A stretch of DNA of 20,855 nucleotides. Source: Priapulus caudatus (taxonomy: Eukaryota; Priapulida; Priapulimorpha; Priapulimorphida; Priapulidae). How positions within the stretch are numbered: the first letter of the stretch is position 1; each line of letters starts with the position of its first letter. Under the pieces are notes generated by a model that worked only from the letters and a program-made list of their open reading frames with translations, was not told the origin of the DNA and made no database searches. The translations under genes and the position numbers were made by a program. Shown here piece after piece: positions 8,601 to 16,917 of the stretch. The stretch spans positions 171,123 through 191,977 of the forward strand of contig NW_014577649.1 in NCBI RefSeq assembly GCF_000485595.1. Direction: 5' to 3'.

Positions 8601-11600
8601 TGACCCCCAAATTTGTTATTCTGAGTCCTTTTCATGATCCCCCCCCCCCCCCGTCCCGAATATCGTGACCGTACGTCGAGCGGTTAAGATTTGTGCCCAA
8701 CTGTTGACGCACAGACGAACGCACGGACATTAATGCAATTCTACAAGCTGCATCTGACTTCGTCCGATGAGCTAAAAATATTCAAATGCATTCAATTACA
8801 GTACATTTAAGAATGCTTACGCAACAAAGTAAGGGCATCAATGATATCAGTGCTATTATGTGAACGCTATACGAGCACTGCGATCCAACAGTTCTCAAAC
8901 ATGATTCTCAAATTCGTTGTACACAATATCCTATTACCAGAACAAGATTAGACGAACGAGGTGTCAATCTTAATATGGTTCCTGACCGGTATGATATAAA
9001 GCTGATGAAAAAACCACACATCTGATCCGGATTACAACAAAATTTTAACGACCAACAACAATGTGTTCCTTTGCTACTTGTGTGCAATGTGTTCCATGTG
9101 TACCTTTGTTAAGCTGGGTTTATACTACCAACTTTGTGTTGGCGAATTGGACCAACTTCCCAACTATACAACCGACAATCGGCAGCGTAAACCCAAAAGT
9201 TGGGAAACCAACCGATCCGACTAGTTGAAAGATTAGAACATGTTCTATTTTCGCCAACTCGATGTTGGCGAATTGGAAAGTTGGCCCAACTCGCCAATTT
9301 GCCAACATAAAGTCGGTAGTGTAAACCCAGCTTTACCCTCACCCTTGCTTGTGAGCACACATGCGAGCCACTTACACAGTGAGCAGTGGATCGACAATGG
9401 TTCGCTCGTACACAAGGAGGTTCTCGGCTTCTTTGTAGTCAAACACTTCGACCGTCTCCGGCGTATGACTGATCACAAACACCGTCGTTTTACCTGTGAA
9501 GCAAATGCTTGGAGTAATGCACTGGATCAAACACCGAAGTCTATGTGGCATCTCAGTTATTGTAAATTTTTTGTTGTCAGCTTACGTGACCGAATCATCG
9601 TGTAAGCATTTACTAATGCAGGTAAGTCTCCTGTGAATATATTTCTCAAATCTGGCAGGTACTGCTATATGAGAAGTGGAAATATTTGAGGGCTGCTCTA
9701 GAAAAACATCACTTCTAGGTCTGGAACATCTTTGGTACCTTCTTTTATATAATAGCTTATTCCATGTGGATTAAATTTCTTTCTGTCTAATTCGCCTTTT
9801 ATCGTAACTTCTTTGACAGGCTGCCTGGGCTTGTCAAAATCGAAGGTATAGATTCTGCCTTGCATCTTGGAGAACTTCTCATGAAGACTAGCCATGGAGT
9901 ACGTCAAACCCTGTATTACAGTGAATTATGAAGTGATAAACATGTACACCGGATTTACCCATCGACGTATCATGCGAGATTGAAATCACAGATAATTTCT
10001 GAGACTTTATTCATTAGCTTATTTCATGAGCATACACATACAAACTGAACAAGCAAAGAAATCAACAACTAAACTAACATATTACACCCAACAACGAGAA
10101 CTCTAAAAGCTGCTGGTACTACATACCCACCATATAGTGGATTAGCTACTATAACTCACCGAAGTTATTAATGCCTTCCCGCTTGGCAAAAGTGTGATGT
10201 CCTCAGATCCATATTCTTTCAAATACAAAATGAAAGTGTCAATGACACTGTAGCTCACCACAAAAAAGGACACAAATGAGTGAGTGAGAAGAAGTCAGTT
10301 TTCATTGAGCAACCATCGACGTACATTATAGAAACGAAGAGTATATATGGGAGAACTCCCATTCTATACTCTTGATAATTATATGTGTAATTTTTCATGT
10401 GAAAATAAATGTTTGAGATGTGAAAGTCTGAGATGAGGGCGAGTGATGCCGTTACACCTAAATGATCGCCATTTAACGTTTTTATAATATTCAGATTTAG
10501 GCACTGCCTAAAAGCGGAGCTCCCGATGTGTAACGTGTAAGATTGAGAGGATACGCTTATTCCACGTAGCTGCTATATACCACGTGACAATGGTGTTTCC
10601 CTGCCCATAACACAACTTTTGTCAAAGGTTAATTGGTTGAATGGAAGTGTTTACTTCGATGAGTTTTTCTAGGCAGTAGTACACGGTTGCCATCTGTATA
10701 TCGCAATAATAATTTATAAACCAAAATGAATCACAATTTGTGATGGTCAATGGCGCCAGGCCCGTAGCCAGGGGGGGTTTGGGGGGGTTCGAACGAACCC
10801 CCCCCCGAGCCCTTCCCCCCAAGCAAAAAATTTTTTTTTTTTAATTTGCAAGAATTTCACCTCAGGTCGCTCCATTTTAGTGTAATAATTGCAAAATCTC
10901 CATCGTGCGGGAGGGTGAACAGTGAACACCCCCCTCCCACACCCTCCCCCCGCTCGGTCGCTTGGCTCCCTCGCCTGGTCGCTTCGCGCCCGAGCAGGGG
11001 CGTGTACAGGGGGGGTCCAGGGAGTTCGGACCCCCCCTTGCTCGCGCAGAAAACGCATCTGAGGGGGTGTAATTTAAAAACTTCGCGTGCTCGCAACTAT
11101 GGGTTACAGTTAGACCCCCCTGGTACAAATCCTGTACACGCCCCTGCCGAGCAAATTGCCAACATTGAAAAACGAACCCCCCCCAATAGAAAGCTGGCTA
11201 CGGGCCTGAATGGCGCTATACCCGCTTTGTAGCGATGGCGTTCGAAATAAATAGGTTATGCTGCGTTCTGACATCTTTTGTAAAACTTGACTCTAATATA
11301 GACATTTTATCGACAGGGTGGAGAGGAAATACCAATCTTGCATTAAAACTATTGTCAATGAAAGCTTGTAAAACGAACCAGACGAGTGTGACACCACAGA
11401 CTGTTGTCTGCGTGTCTATATTATAATATGCTATATAATTGCCAAAACCTACCTAATTTACATAATTTTTTTTTAAATATCAAAACCCCTAGCCCTTATT
11501 CATTCACATACCAAAAATGAGCAAAATCCGTTGAACCTGAACTGACTAGTGGCAATTCCCATTTTTGCCAAAAGAATTTCCGTGGCTCGCAAGTACGTCG

Positions 11601-12822
11601 ACTGGCGTGCTCCAAAATAGGACGTTCAATATGGGAGCATAGCAGTAACAACTATACCCAATTTCAAACATGTGGGTCAAACGGTTCCTGAGTTATCATT
11701 GACCGTAGCCAAATGTTGACGGACGGACGGACGGACGATGTCAAGGTGAGCTAAAAACGTCCAAATTTAATATATGTATGTGATCTCATCCCAGTTTGAT
11801 ATTAAGGGGACAATTGAGTAAAAGCAAACCATTGATAAGTCATTGGCCTGGGCCAGCTGGTGTAAGAAAATTAAAACGCAAAAACTTTACTTATTATTTA
11901 TTATTAAATAATTCTAGGCCCACGCATGCACGCACGCACGCACACACACACGTGTATTAGATTATTTAGTGGTGAGAGCAAGAACATTTAGGCTTACCCA
12001 AAATTCCTTTCACATGAAAACATTCGCCAGGTGCATGGCTGTACGTTTCTTTGTTAAGATCCAATATATACCTAGTAAAATAAAATAGTACACGGAATGT
12101 AATTAACTAAACAGTGTCTTCCCTGCCTCTGCTGGCAACGTGGCAATACCTCTGTTCACATATCAGCTCTATATTTTACAAAATGCAGATGCTACGTAAA
12201 TAACTCATTAGATCACATTGCTGGTCTGGAGGATTTTTTTAAATGGCATGACTTTGCTATTTTCACACATTTAAATACAGTCAAAACTTACACGTGTACT
12301 TAACAAATGTACACTTGAACAATGTACATAATGATAATGGACATTCGAATAAAAGGGATTGGCTGTTACGAACAGGTGGCTATTCCATAAAGGCAAATTC
12401 ACTGAGTAACTGAAGCCAATTTTGCCAGAAGTTGCCTTTATAGACAGGGCGTTCCCTCTATAGAAGTGGGAACCAGTACAGATCTGCCTGTACAGCAGAC
12501 TACTGACCTATTTCAGTTTGCAGTTTTTATTTGACTCGATTGGCCAGAAAATACCTCCACACATAGCAAAACTCTCTACAAGCTACAGCTAAAATACACC
12601 GAAATTCTCCAAATCAATGTCGGTGCAAAAACATGTGTGAAATCTAAGTGGTAAGAATATATCCTTGGAGAATATACTTCTGTCAATGTATCACAACTTA
12701 ATTTCTAAAATTAAGAATTTTTAACTCCATCAAGTAAAATATGGTCAATATACTTACACAAGTCGAATAACTCTATAGGTGAGATACGCCAAAATTAGGC
12801 CGAATCCAGCCTTCAACATCAT
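5440..12822 (-). CDS. Paraoxonase (serum paraoxonase/arylesterase family), nine coding exons
   Basis: This protein of 358 residues, close to the 355 of human PON1, is encoded by exons 12758-12822, 11998-12071, 10160-10215, 9739-9910, 9376-9493, 7489-7695, 7070-7145, 5742-5879 and 5440-5610. All introns are GT-AG and phases agree throughout. The family are calcium-dependent six-bladed propellers hydrolysing lactones and aryl esters, secreted or membrane-bound. An N-terminal hydrophobic stretch (about residues 5-16) fits a signal anchor. Conserved features, aligned from memory of PON1: Cys39 and Cys352 (disulfide); Glu51-Asp52; FNPHGIS with His114 (PON1 His115); His132 (His134); Asn164 (Asn168); His180 (His184); Asn222 in ANGI (Asn224); Asp265-Asn266 (Asp269-Asn270); GCHP with His281 (His285). 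Asp169, a structural-calcium ligand, is Gly165. A potential N-glycosylation site is Asn296-His-Thr. The ATG (12820-12822) has A at -3 and is followed by a second ATG. The orthologue class (PON1/2/3) cannot be assigned, and a non-enzymatic MEC-6-like role is possible. Confidence 0.93.
5742..5879 (-). CDS. PON: PON exon 8 (residues 257-302)
   Basis: The acceptor ATTTCAG and donor GTATGAAG frame it, and it is exactly 46 codons. It encodes RVPLRTAPDNLFVDDASGDV and then YIGCHPVGYKLLL. Asp265-Asn266 match catalytic-calcium ligands, and His281 in GCHP matches PON1 His285. Cys280 aligns with the free cysteine Cys284. Confidence 0.92.
6662..7044. mobile_element. MITE in PON intron 7
   Basis: The inverted ends are CAGAGATGCCAAC (from 6662) and GTTGGCATCTCTG (ending 7044), flanked by TATGAC at 6656-6661 and 7045-7050. 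The 383-bp element has no credible coding capacity. It sits 25 bp downstream of the exon 7 donor in the gene's direction. The 6-bp duplication does not settle the superfamily. Confidence 0.72.
7070..7145 (-). CDS. PON: PON exon 7 (residues 231-256)
   Basis: The acceptor ATTCTTTCAG and donor CAG|GTAAGT frame it. It encodes YVYVVCYGYFISYKILKDNY and on to LEEVQ, matching KYVYIA.. of PON1. A second donor, GTAAGTCATA, lies exactly 15 bases further on, because the donor region is duplicated. Its use would insert Val-Ser-His-Arg-Ser without a stop. Confidence 0.88.
7489..7695 (-). CDS. PON: PON exon 6 (residues 162-231)
   Basis: The acceptor TTATTTTTTCAG and donor GTAGGT frame it. It encodes VGNGLVATSENSFFITKFHH at its start and SMANGITMSPEGK at its end. 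Asn164 and Asn222 keep the catalytic-calcium ligands of PON1 (Asn168, Asn224). Gly165 replaces Asp169. His180 aligns with His184, while Asp183 is replaced by Phe179. A MITE begins 28 bp upstream of the acceptor (element 7724-7885). Confidence 0.9.
7724..7885. mobile_element. Short hAT-like MITE at the PON exon 6 acceptor
   Basis: The ends CAGGG..AAAAAAT and its complement ATTTTTTCCCTG frame 162 bp. The flanks GCGTGTGT (7716-7723) and GCGTGCGT (7886-7893) match at seven of eight positions, fitting an 8-bp hAT target duplication. The interior repeats GAGCTCCCGTAAAAA and GAGCGAT/ATCGCTC words. It lies only 28 bp from the exon 6 acceptor boundary. Confidence 0.65.
8081..8147 (-). mobile_element. 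tRNA-like sequence, probable SINE head
   Basis: On the minus strand, TAGCCGAACGCG (8128-8139) resembles an RNA polymerase III A box and GGATCGAATCC (8086-8096) a B box, about 31 bases apart as in tRNA genes. Between them, CGGCTGAAAAGTCG can form an anticodon-like stem. I cannot fold a sound acceptor stem, so a functional tRNA gene is unlikely. A tRNA-derived SINE or tRNA pseudogene in PON intron 5 is the best reading. Confidence 0.45.
8498..8775. repeat. Dispersed-repeat fragment with internal duplication
   Basis: A 23-bp word starting GTCGAGC.GTT occurs at 8498-8520 and 8675-8697 with two mismatches. Between them lie CTTGACCTTTGACCC-type words and a run of 14 C (8639-8652). After the second copy come TGTTGACGCACAGACG and CGATGAGCTAAAAA. 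The same order of motifs ends the repeat at 11680-11760, so both belong to one dispersed family. Confidence 0.55.
9112..9332. mobile_element. PIF/Harbinger-like MITE near the PON exon 5 donor
   Basis: The left end AGCTGGGTTTATACTACC and the complement of the right end AGCTGGGTTTACACTACC match over about 23 bp with two differences. TTA flanks both sides (9109-9111 and 9333-9335). The 221-bp interior is a web of GTTGGCGAATTGG and CCAACTTT inverted words. No transposase is present. The 3-bp TTA target suggests PIF/Harbinger. Open frames over it at 9109-9605 are spurious. Confidence 0.7.
9376..9493 (-). CDS. PON: PON exon 5 (residues 123-162)
   Basis: The acceptor TTCACAG and donor GTAAGTG frame it. 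It encodes KTTVFVISHTPETVEVFDY and on. His132 aligns with PON1 His134, partner of His115 in the proposed catalytic dyad. A MITE ends only 43 bp past the donor (element 9112-9332). Confidence 0.9.
9739..9910 (-). CDS. PON: PON exon 4 (residues 66-123)
   Basis: The acceptor ATTACAG is good. The exon encodes a blade with RIYTFDFDKP and the signature KFNPHGIS, whose His114 aligns with the PON1 catalytic His115. The donor is GTACCA after GAAG. It is weak, but it is the only placement I find that keeps frame with exon 5. Reading through it adds about 12 codons and then TAG (9698-9700). Confidence 0.88.
10160..10215 (-). CDS. PON: PON exon 3 (residues 47-65)
   Basis: It encodes YGSEDITLLPSGKALITS. 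Glu51 and Asp52 match the PON1 calcium ligands Glu53 (catalytic) and Asp54 (structural). The acceptor is weak (TTTGAAAG) and the donor is GTGAGTT. The exon ends between codons. Confidence 0.88.
10337..10382. repeat. Decayed hairpin, member 3
   Basis: The arms 10337-10353 and 10356-10373 pair with a one-base bulge and a mismatch. The right arm and tail, TCCCATTCTATACTCTTGAT followed by AATTAT, resemble the right arm and TATTAT tail of the hairpin at 977-1022. It lies in PON intron 2. Confidence 0.5.
10757..11208 (-). mobile_element. hAT-like G/C-rich MITE, copy 2 (inverted)
   Basis: The ends CAGGCCCGTAGCCAG and CTGGCTACGGGCCTG are perfect. The flanks AATGGCGC at 10749-10756 and 11209-11216 are an exact 8-bp target duplication, the hallmark of hAT elements. 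The internal order of motifs is that of the copy at 4220-4685 on the opposite strand. It lies in PON intron 2. The overlapping open frames on both strands are repeat translations. Similarity to the first copy looks high by eye, implying fairly recent spread. Confidence 0.85.
10995..11146 (-). mobile_element. Element nested in MITE copy 2
   Basis: CAGGGGCGTGTACAGG at 10995 and CCTGTACACGCCCCTG ending at 11146 form the same nested inverted pair seen in copy 1. The nested part is about 30 bp shorter here than in copy 1. Confidence 0.6.
11680..11760. repeat. Dispersed-repeat 3' end with ACGG microsatellite
   Basis: TGTTGACGGACGGACGGACG is followed by a 21-bp word (11734-11754) ending GGTGAGCTAA. 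That word recurs exactly at 13316-13336 and loosely at 8758-8772. This looks like the conserved tail of a dispersed repeat. It lies in PON intron 2. Confidence 0.55.
11921..11953. repeat. (ACGC)n(AC)n microsatellite
   Basis: A short run of CGCA repeats changes to CA repeats, 45 bp downstream of exon 2 in intron 2. Confidence 0.85.
11998..12071 (-). CDS. PON: PON exon 2 (residues 22-47)
   Basis: The acceptor TTTTATTTTACTAG and the donor GTAAGCC frame it. It encodes YILDLNKETYSHAPGECFHV and on to KGIL. Cys39 aligns with the PON1 disulfide cysteine Cys42. It ends after one base of codon 47. Confidence 0.9.
12072..12757 (-). other. PON intron 1
   Basis: A 686-bp intron with GTAAGTA donor and TTTTACTAG acceptor. 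No repeat or embedded gene that I can identify. Confidence 0.75.
12758..12822 (-). CDS. PON: PON exon 1 (residues 1-22)
   Basis: Starts ATGATG and encodes a short basic and hydrophobic N-terminus (MMLKAGFGLILAYLTYRVIR), the uncleaved signal/anchor typical of paraoxonases. The donor GTAAGTA follows at 12757-12751. The exon ends after two bases of codon 22. A CAAGTAC/GTACTTG palindrome (12833-12850) lies just 10 bases upstream of the start codon, in the presumed leader. Confidence 0.85.
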
Positions 12823-13764
12823 TTTACTGTGTCAAGTACTCTTGTACTTGTTTCACTCTTGTGCTGCCTATTAAATAATAACAAGAAATCTAATAACCAT
12901 AAAACCATAAACCAATCTACATTTATAGAATAGCCCACACTCATTGGCAAAACTGTGCGTATATGCTGCAATGACAATGACAACTATGTGTGACTTAATT
13001 GTCTGCACAGTGCTGCTATTTTCATGAAGCTTTAGCCACCGATATTACTACCCTGAACCTTTGTATATTGACATATAAACGATCAACAGTAAAATAATAA
13101 TGCGATCTTATTCTTTGAGACACTGAATTTAAAGCATGTCAACACTGCATGTAAAAGAACAAGATCTGTCAATGTTAACATGTACAGCCAGGTGCTGCCA
13201 GGTACATGTAACTTCCCATTGGAAATACATGCAAAAGCTATAAATCGGTATGTTTGCCAGGAAAGCATCGCTAAATATAGCAAAATGTGCAGTCAAGCTG
13301 ACCGTTTAAACAGCCGACGATGTCAAGGTGAGCTAATGAAGGTAAACAAACAAGAAATGTAGGCTATTTACTACTATCAAAGATTCAAAGCCTTAATGTT
13401 TCTCTACTCTCGTTCTCATATTATTAGTAATAACTTTCTGCAAATAGAAGTACACTGCACGCACACAGGCCGCTGTGGTCAAACAAAATTGTAGTTTTTG
13501 TTAAATTATGAACACAAAATTATAAAACACTACGATTTCGTTTGTGCACACCGGCTTACGCGCGGTATACTTCACTACTTGTGTGAACATTGCAGAGGAG
13601 CATTTGACCGGCATTTATAAGAAAATAATCAATAAGAAAATAAGTAAAAGCTATTACTAATATAATGCAAAAGAGAGTAGCACTAGAGAAACAGCCAAAC
13701 ATATAAATATATGTCTCAAAAACTCGCTTATTAAATTTTTAACACCTTTTACCTATTATTTGAA
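12823..13764. other. Upstream region of PON
   Basis: AT-rich DNA without a recognisable gene. On the minus strand TTTAATAG precedes GCAGCAC near 12868 and could be an acceptor for a 5' leader exon, but this is not compelling. No clear TATA or initiator is seen. A 21-bp tail fragment of the dispersed repeat lies at 13316-13336. The promoter must lie here or further right. Confidence 0.4.
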
Positions 13765-13790
13765 TTTATATATATATATATATATATATA
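13765..13790. repeat. (TA)n microsatellite
   Basis: A TATATA run of about 26 bp at the sharp AT-to-GC boundary. Another TA-rich run lies near 14354-14378, so the GC-rich block at 13791-14350 is bracketed by TA tracts. Weakly similar words (GGTTCTCCC and GGGAAACCC) face inward from each tract, not enough to call an element. Confidence 0.75.
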
Positions 13791-13810
13791 GGTTCTCCCT
13801 ACGTTGCGCA

Positions 13811-13918
13811 ACGGGCGCGCGCGCCCGTTCGTTTGGGAAAACTCCGCCCGCTGTTTGAATCGTTTGGCGCCCGCGGCTTTGGGAAAGAACTCCCGACCCC
13901 GTTTGAATTCGCTCGGCG
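13811..13918. repeat. GC palindrome and duplicated 42-bp unit
   Basis: ACGGGCGCGCGCGCCCGT (13811-13828) is an 18-bp perfect palindrome. It is followed by two related units with the shared plan TTTGGGAAA..ACTCC..C..GTTTGAAT..GC..GGCGC, at about 13830-13870 and 13875-13918. The open frames across it on both strands are not convincing genes. Confidence 0.6.
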
Positions 13919-14223
13919 CACCACGTTTAATATTTCCACCGACCATTAGAAAAAGTTTGCCAAGGCGGCGGGAATCGATCGTCAATGAATTGCGTTCGAC
14001 CAGGCGACATCCGACGCATGTATTTTTACCGTACCGACGCATCGTACTGAAGACAAGTACAACAAGTTAACCTGACAATGAACAGGTTAACCCTGTCACT
14101 TAACTGTACCACCGACCGGCTATGCTTATATAGTACACAGAACGCCCAATGCGTTATGGTGTGGTGGCGATTTACGGCATTAATTAGTCGGAACGGTATA
14201 ATAGTACACGCGACCGCGCCGCG

Positions 14224-14332
14224 GACCCCCCTAGTCTTCCCCGCCCTCCGCCCGCCCTGCGCCCCTAGGTTTTTCCCCCGCCTCCCCCTTGCCCCTCCCT
14301 TCCCCCTTACCCTCCCCCTCCCCCTGTTTGCA
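14224..14332. repeat. C-rich polypyrimidine tract
   Basis: About 110 bp of nearly pure C/T on the plus strand with many CCC and CCCCC runs. The minus strand could form G-quadruplexes, and the tract could form triplex DNA. No gene is seen. Confidence 0.7.
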
Positions 14333-14390
14333 ATTCATCCCTGGGAAACCCTGTTATATATAATAATATATATATACAGGCGGTAAAAAT

Positions 14391-14821
14391 TTACTGTTAA
14401 ACGGACTCCCTACCACACTCACACCCCCCACACACACGGGGTCCTCCAGTCGTGAGAGGTTCAAACTAAAGATAGTAACCAAAAAAGACATTTGCGGGGG
14501 TGTCCTGCCAAATTTCTTAGGACAGTTGCTAAAAAAAAGACGGTAATTGGGGTACGCTGGAGGCTTGTGCTCTGGAAGCGAAACTAGTTAGGTGACTCAG
14601 TCCAAGCAGAAGGTTGTCCAGGGCGAGGTGCAGCCACGCGACTCCTGCGTGGAGTGTCATTAGTTGAGAGCCCTCTCCGCCGTCGCGACACAGCCCGTCT
14701 CCATCGGACCCACGAGTCAACGTAGGGCTTCATCGCTCACTACCCTCACTCTACTCCTCCCCCGAGAGCTAGTTCGGCGCTAAACGCGACCACGGCTCCG
14801 TCCGACTGTTACTCGCGCCAC
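14391..14821. other. Gene-free GC-moderate DNA
   Basis: No gene that I can support. Small hairpins are visible (GTCCT..AGGAC near 14501-14524, CCACGC..GCGTGG near 14633-14652). The latter sits beside CCAGGGCGAGG, a word also found in U1 snRNA, but the rest of U1 is missing. Confidence 0.35.
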
Positions 14822-14822
14822 T

Positions 14823-14989
14823 AGTGTTATAGGCGAGATGGGAACTTTGTGGCTAGGTCTCGGCTATACTTGGACTATATTACTAGGTGCTACACTGATT
14901 TTAGCTGCCGCGTGTCTTAGCTATACTGATAGGGCCTACCTCGGAGTGCACTAGTAGGGCCACGGAAGTTCCCATCTCGCTTAACACTG
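14823..14989. repeat. Foldback with 30-bp arms
   Basis: The arm AGTGTTATAGGCGAGATGGG and onward (14823-14853) is matched in reverse complement at 14959-14989, with a few mismatches and small gaps. The core GCGAGATGGGAACTT is perfect. The 105-bp spacer reads CTATACT/AGCTATACTGATAG-like words and has no coding capacity. It is likely a small MITE or foldback element. No clean target duplication is seen. Confidence 0.6.
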
Positions 14990-16230
14990 GGCCTAGGCGC
15001 GGAGCAGGAGCTCATCACGAACCGCAGAGTAGACAGAGTGGGTGTGGTGGGTCTGGCGGATGAGAGTCGCCCACGCGCGCGTGCTATTTACACTTAGTGT
15101 GGTATTACACCACACACACGTGTTCTTATAATCTTCCTGACTTCTTGATCGGCGCTCTTCTCTGCTCAACTCGGCTCCGCCATCGCCGCCTCCAGTTCTC
15201 AATTATATGCTGCGCCTATCACTACGAGTCATTTAATTTACGGCTGTCAGCGGCAATTATTAGAATTGATAAGATGAAACTCAAACAAACGCCGCCACTG
15301 TCCGCCATTTTTCAAAGAATATCCATAATAACCGTGAGCAGAGAGAGTTCGCTGGCAAATCTAGCGTAGTAGAGCTACACCTGTAGCATAGCGAAGGCGG
15401 TACTGAGCTCTCCGTTTCACTTACACTATCTATCCGCCTTTACCGCTGTACGCCAGCCTCAAACCCCTGGCGTTTTCGCTAGCCTCGTTATCGATCCAGG
15501 CAAGCTGTGAATACCTGGGAGAAATGACGTAGGCAAAAGCCTGCTCGCTGGTATTGGTGATTGGCCCGTTACAGCTCTCTGATTGGGCACGATCGAGTGT
15601 TTCCGCGTTGCGGGCTGGAAGAGGCAAAGTGGTACACGGCGGTGAAGTGTAGTGAAGCGGTTTAACCGGACCACCTGCCTGTATCCATAGCAGGTTAAGT
15701 AGAGTAGTATAGTCATAGAATATAGATAGACAATCGTTTGTCTATCTAATTTCTGATGAGATAGTATTCCTTCGCTCGCCATGAGACATAAGCAACATAT
15801 CGCAGCCTACTTAGCCGCGCGTTTACAACGTTCAAATATTATCAGCGAGCCTGTGTCGAAATTCTCCTCCTTTTGTAACTGTCCGTATTTTCGGAAGCGT
15901 AAATAACGTATCGAATAGTATTAATATTAATGCGATAGTTGCAAAACATGTATCCAGGTGAGATTCAAATACATCGTGGTAATTAACCATTGTGTTTCTA
16001 TTTACGAAATTATACGAATAGATTAGGAAGTTTGTGTGTTTCAAGCTACACCCCCAGCCGCCCAGGTATGGTGTATGGCGAAGGGGGGTCAGGCTCCTCC
16101 GGCCGTGTAACTAGGTGGAGAGCCTGCCCCGGCCTTTACTAGTACTACTATCTAGTCTGCTAGGCCTATCTTCAAAATACGTCACTTAATTTAATTATTG
16201 CAGAAAACTCACGGCAATGAGCTGAACCCA
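14990..16230. other. Gene-free DNA with small hairpins
   Basis: No supported gene. TAGATAGACAA and TTGTCTATCTA pair around 15723-15748. CCAGGGGTTTGAGGCTGG-type pairing occurs near 15452-15470. The open frames of 60-107 codons on both strands overlap and match nothing I know. Confidence 0.35.
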
Positions 16231-16917
16231 CTGATCTCTATAAATAACTATTTAGATATTTATAGATATCTAGGAGTTAGGATATCGTTCAGATTATAGA
16301 GCGTTTTATTGATTCTAGTGAGGCGGCGCGGGAGGAGGCGCGGGGCTAGTGAGGGGACGGGGAGGCACGTGAGACCGCGGGCGAAGTGTACACGACTGCC
16401 ACTCGCGGGGTCCGGGTTCATACCCGTGGTGGTCGTAGAGGATGAAGTGAACGGCAGCGTCGATCTCGCCGACCAATCGGAAGGCCGCAGCTCCGTGCAC
16501 CTAAAGCTGACGCGAGCGGTTTTTGTGGTTGCATTATTTAGCGCTGACGCCGGAGGGCGGAGCCCAGCCGGCAGTTAAGAGGTGCGCTGCGCGCAGTGCG
16601 AGATCTGAAGTAGTTGAAGGAATCGAATTTCAGCGAGCTAACAGAGAGAGGTGAGTATCTCTCGAGCGCGTTTTCGGCCGAGTCGGCAGTCAATTTAAGA
16701 CGGCTCAGGTCAGCCCGGAGGCTGTAGCTGTCCAGCCCTGCCTCAGGGCAGCAGTATGCAGGAGTGGGAACTGACGAGTAGTGGTTGTCGCGGCGGCGGT
16801 TTTGCAAAAAATACTCCCCAGCGCCGAATTTGACGGACTATGTGGAGCGGAGCCCGACGAGCAGTGTGTGTGCGTGGAGAGGGAAACAGGAGGGCGGCGC
16901 GCCACGGGGGCTCGAAT
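16231..16917 (+). promoter_or_regulatory. Possible CpG-rich promoter and first exon
   Basis: TATAAATA at 16239-16246 precedes a CpG-rich stretch from about 16310. GAG|GTGAGT at 16648-16656 is a strong splice-donor match. This arrangement could be the start of a plus-strand transcript with a non-coding or short first exon. The evidence is compositional only. The small open frames here are not recognisable. Confidence 0.25.

Noticed and set aside
9109-9605. Plus- and minus-strand frames around PON exon 5
   Set aside because: They are other-frame readings of the Harbinger-like MITE and of exon 5.
14605-14660. U1 snRNA-like words (GAAGGTTGTCCAGGGCGAGG and a CCACGC..GCGTGG hairpin)
   Set aside because: The U1 5' end that pairs with splice donors and the Sm site are both missing, so the likeness is limited to about 30 bases and may be chance or a decayed pseudogene.
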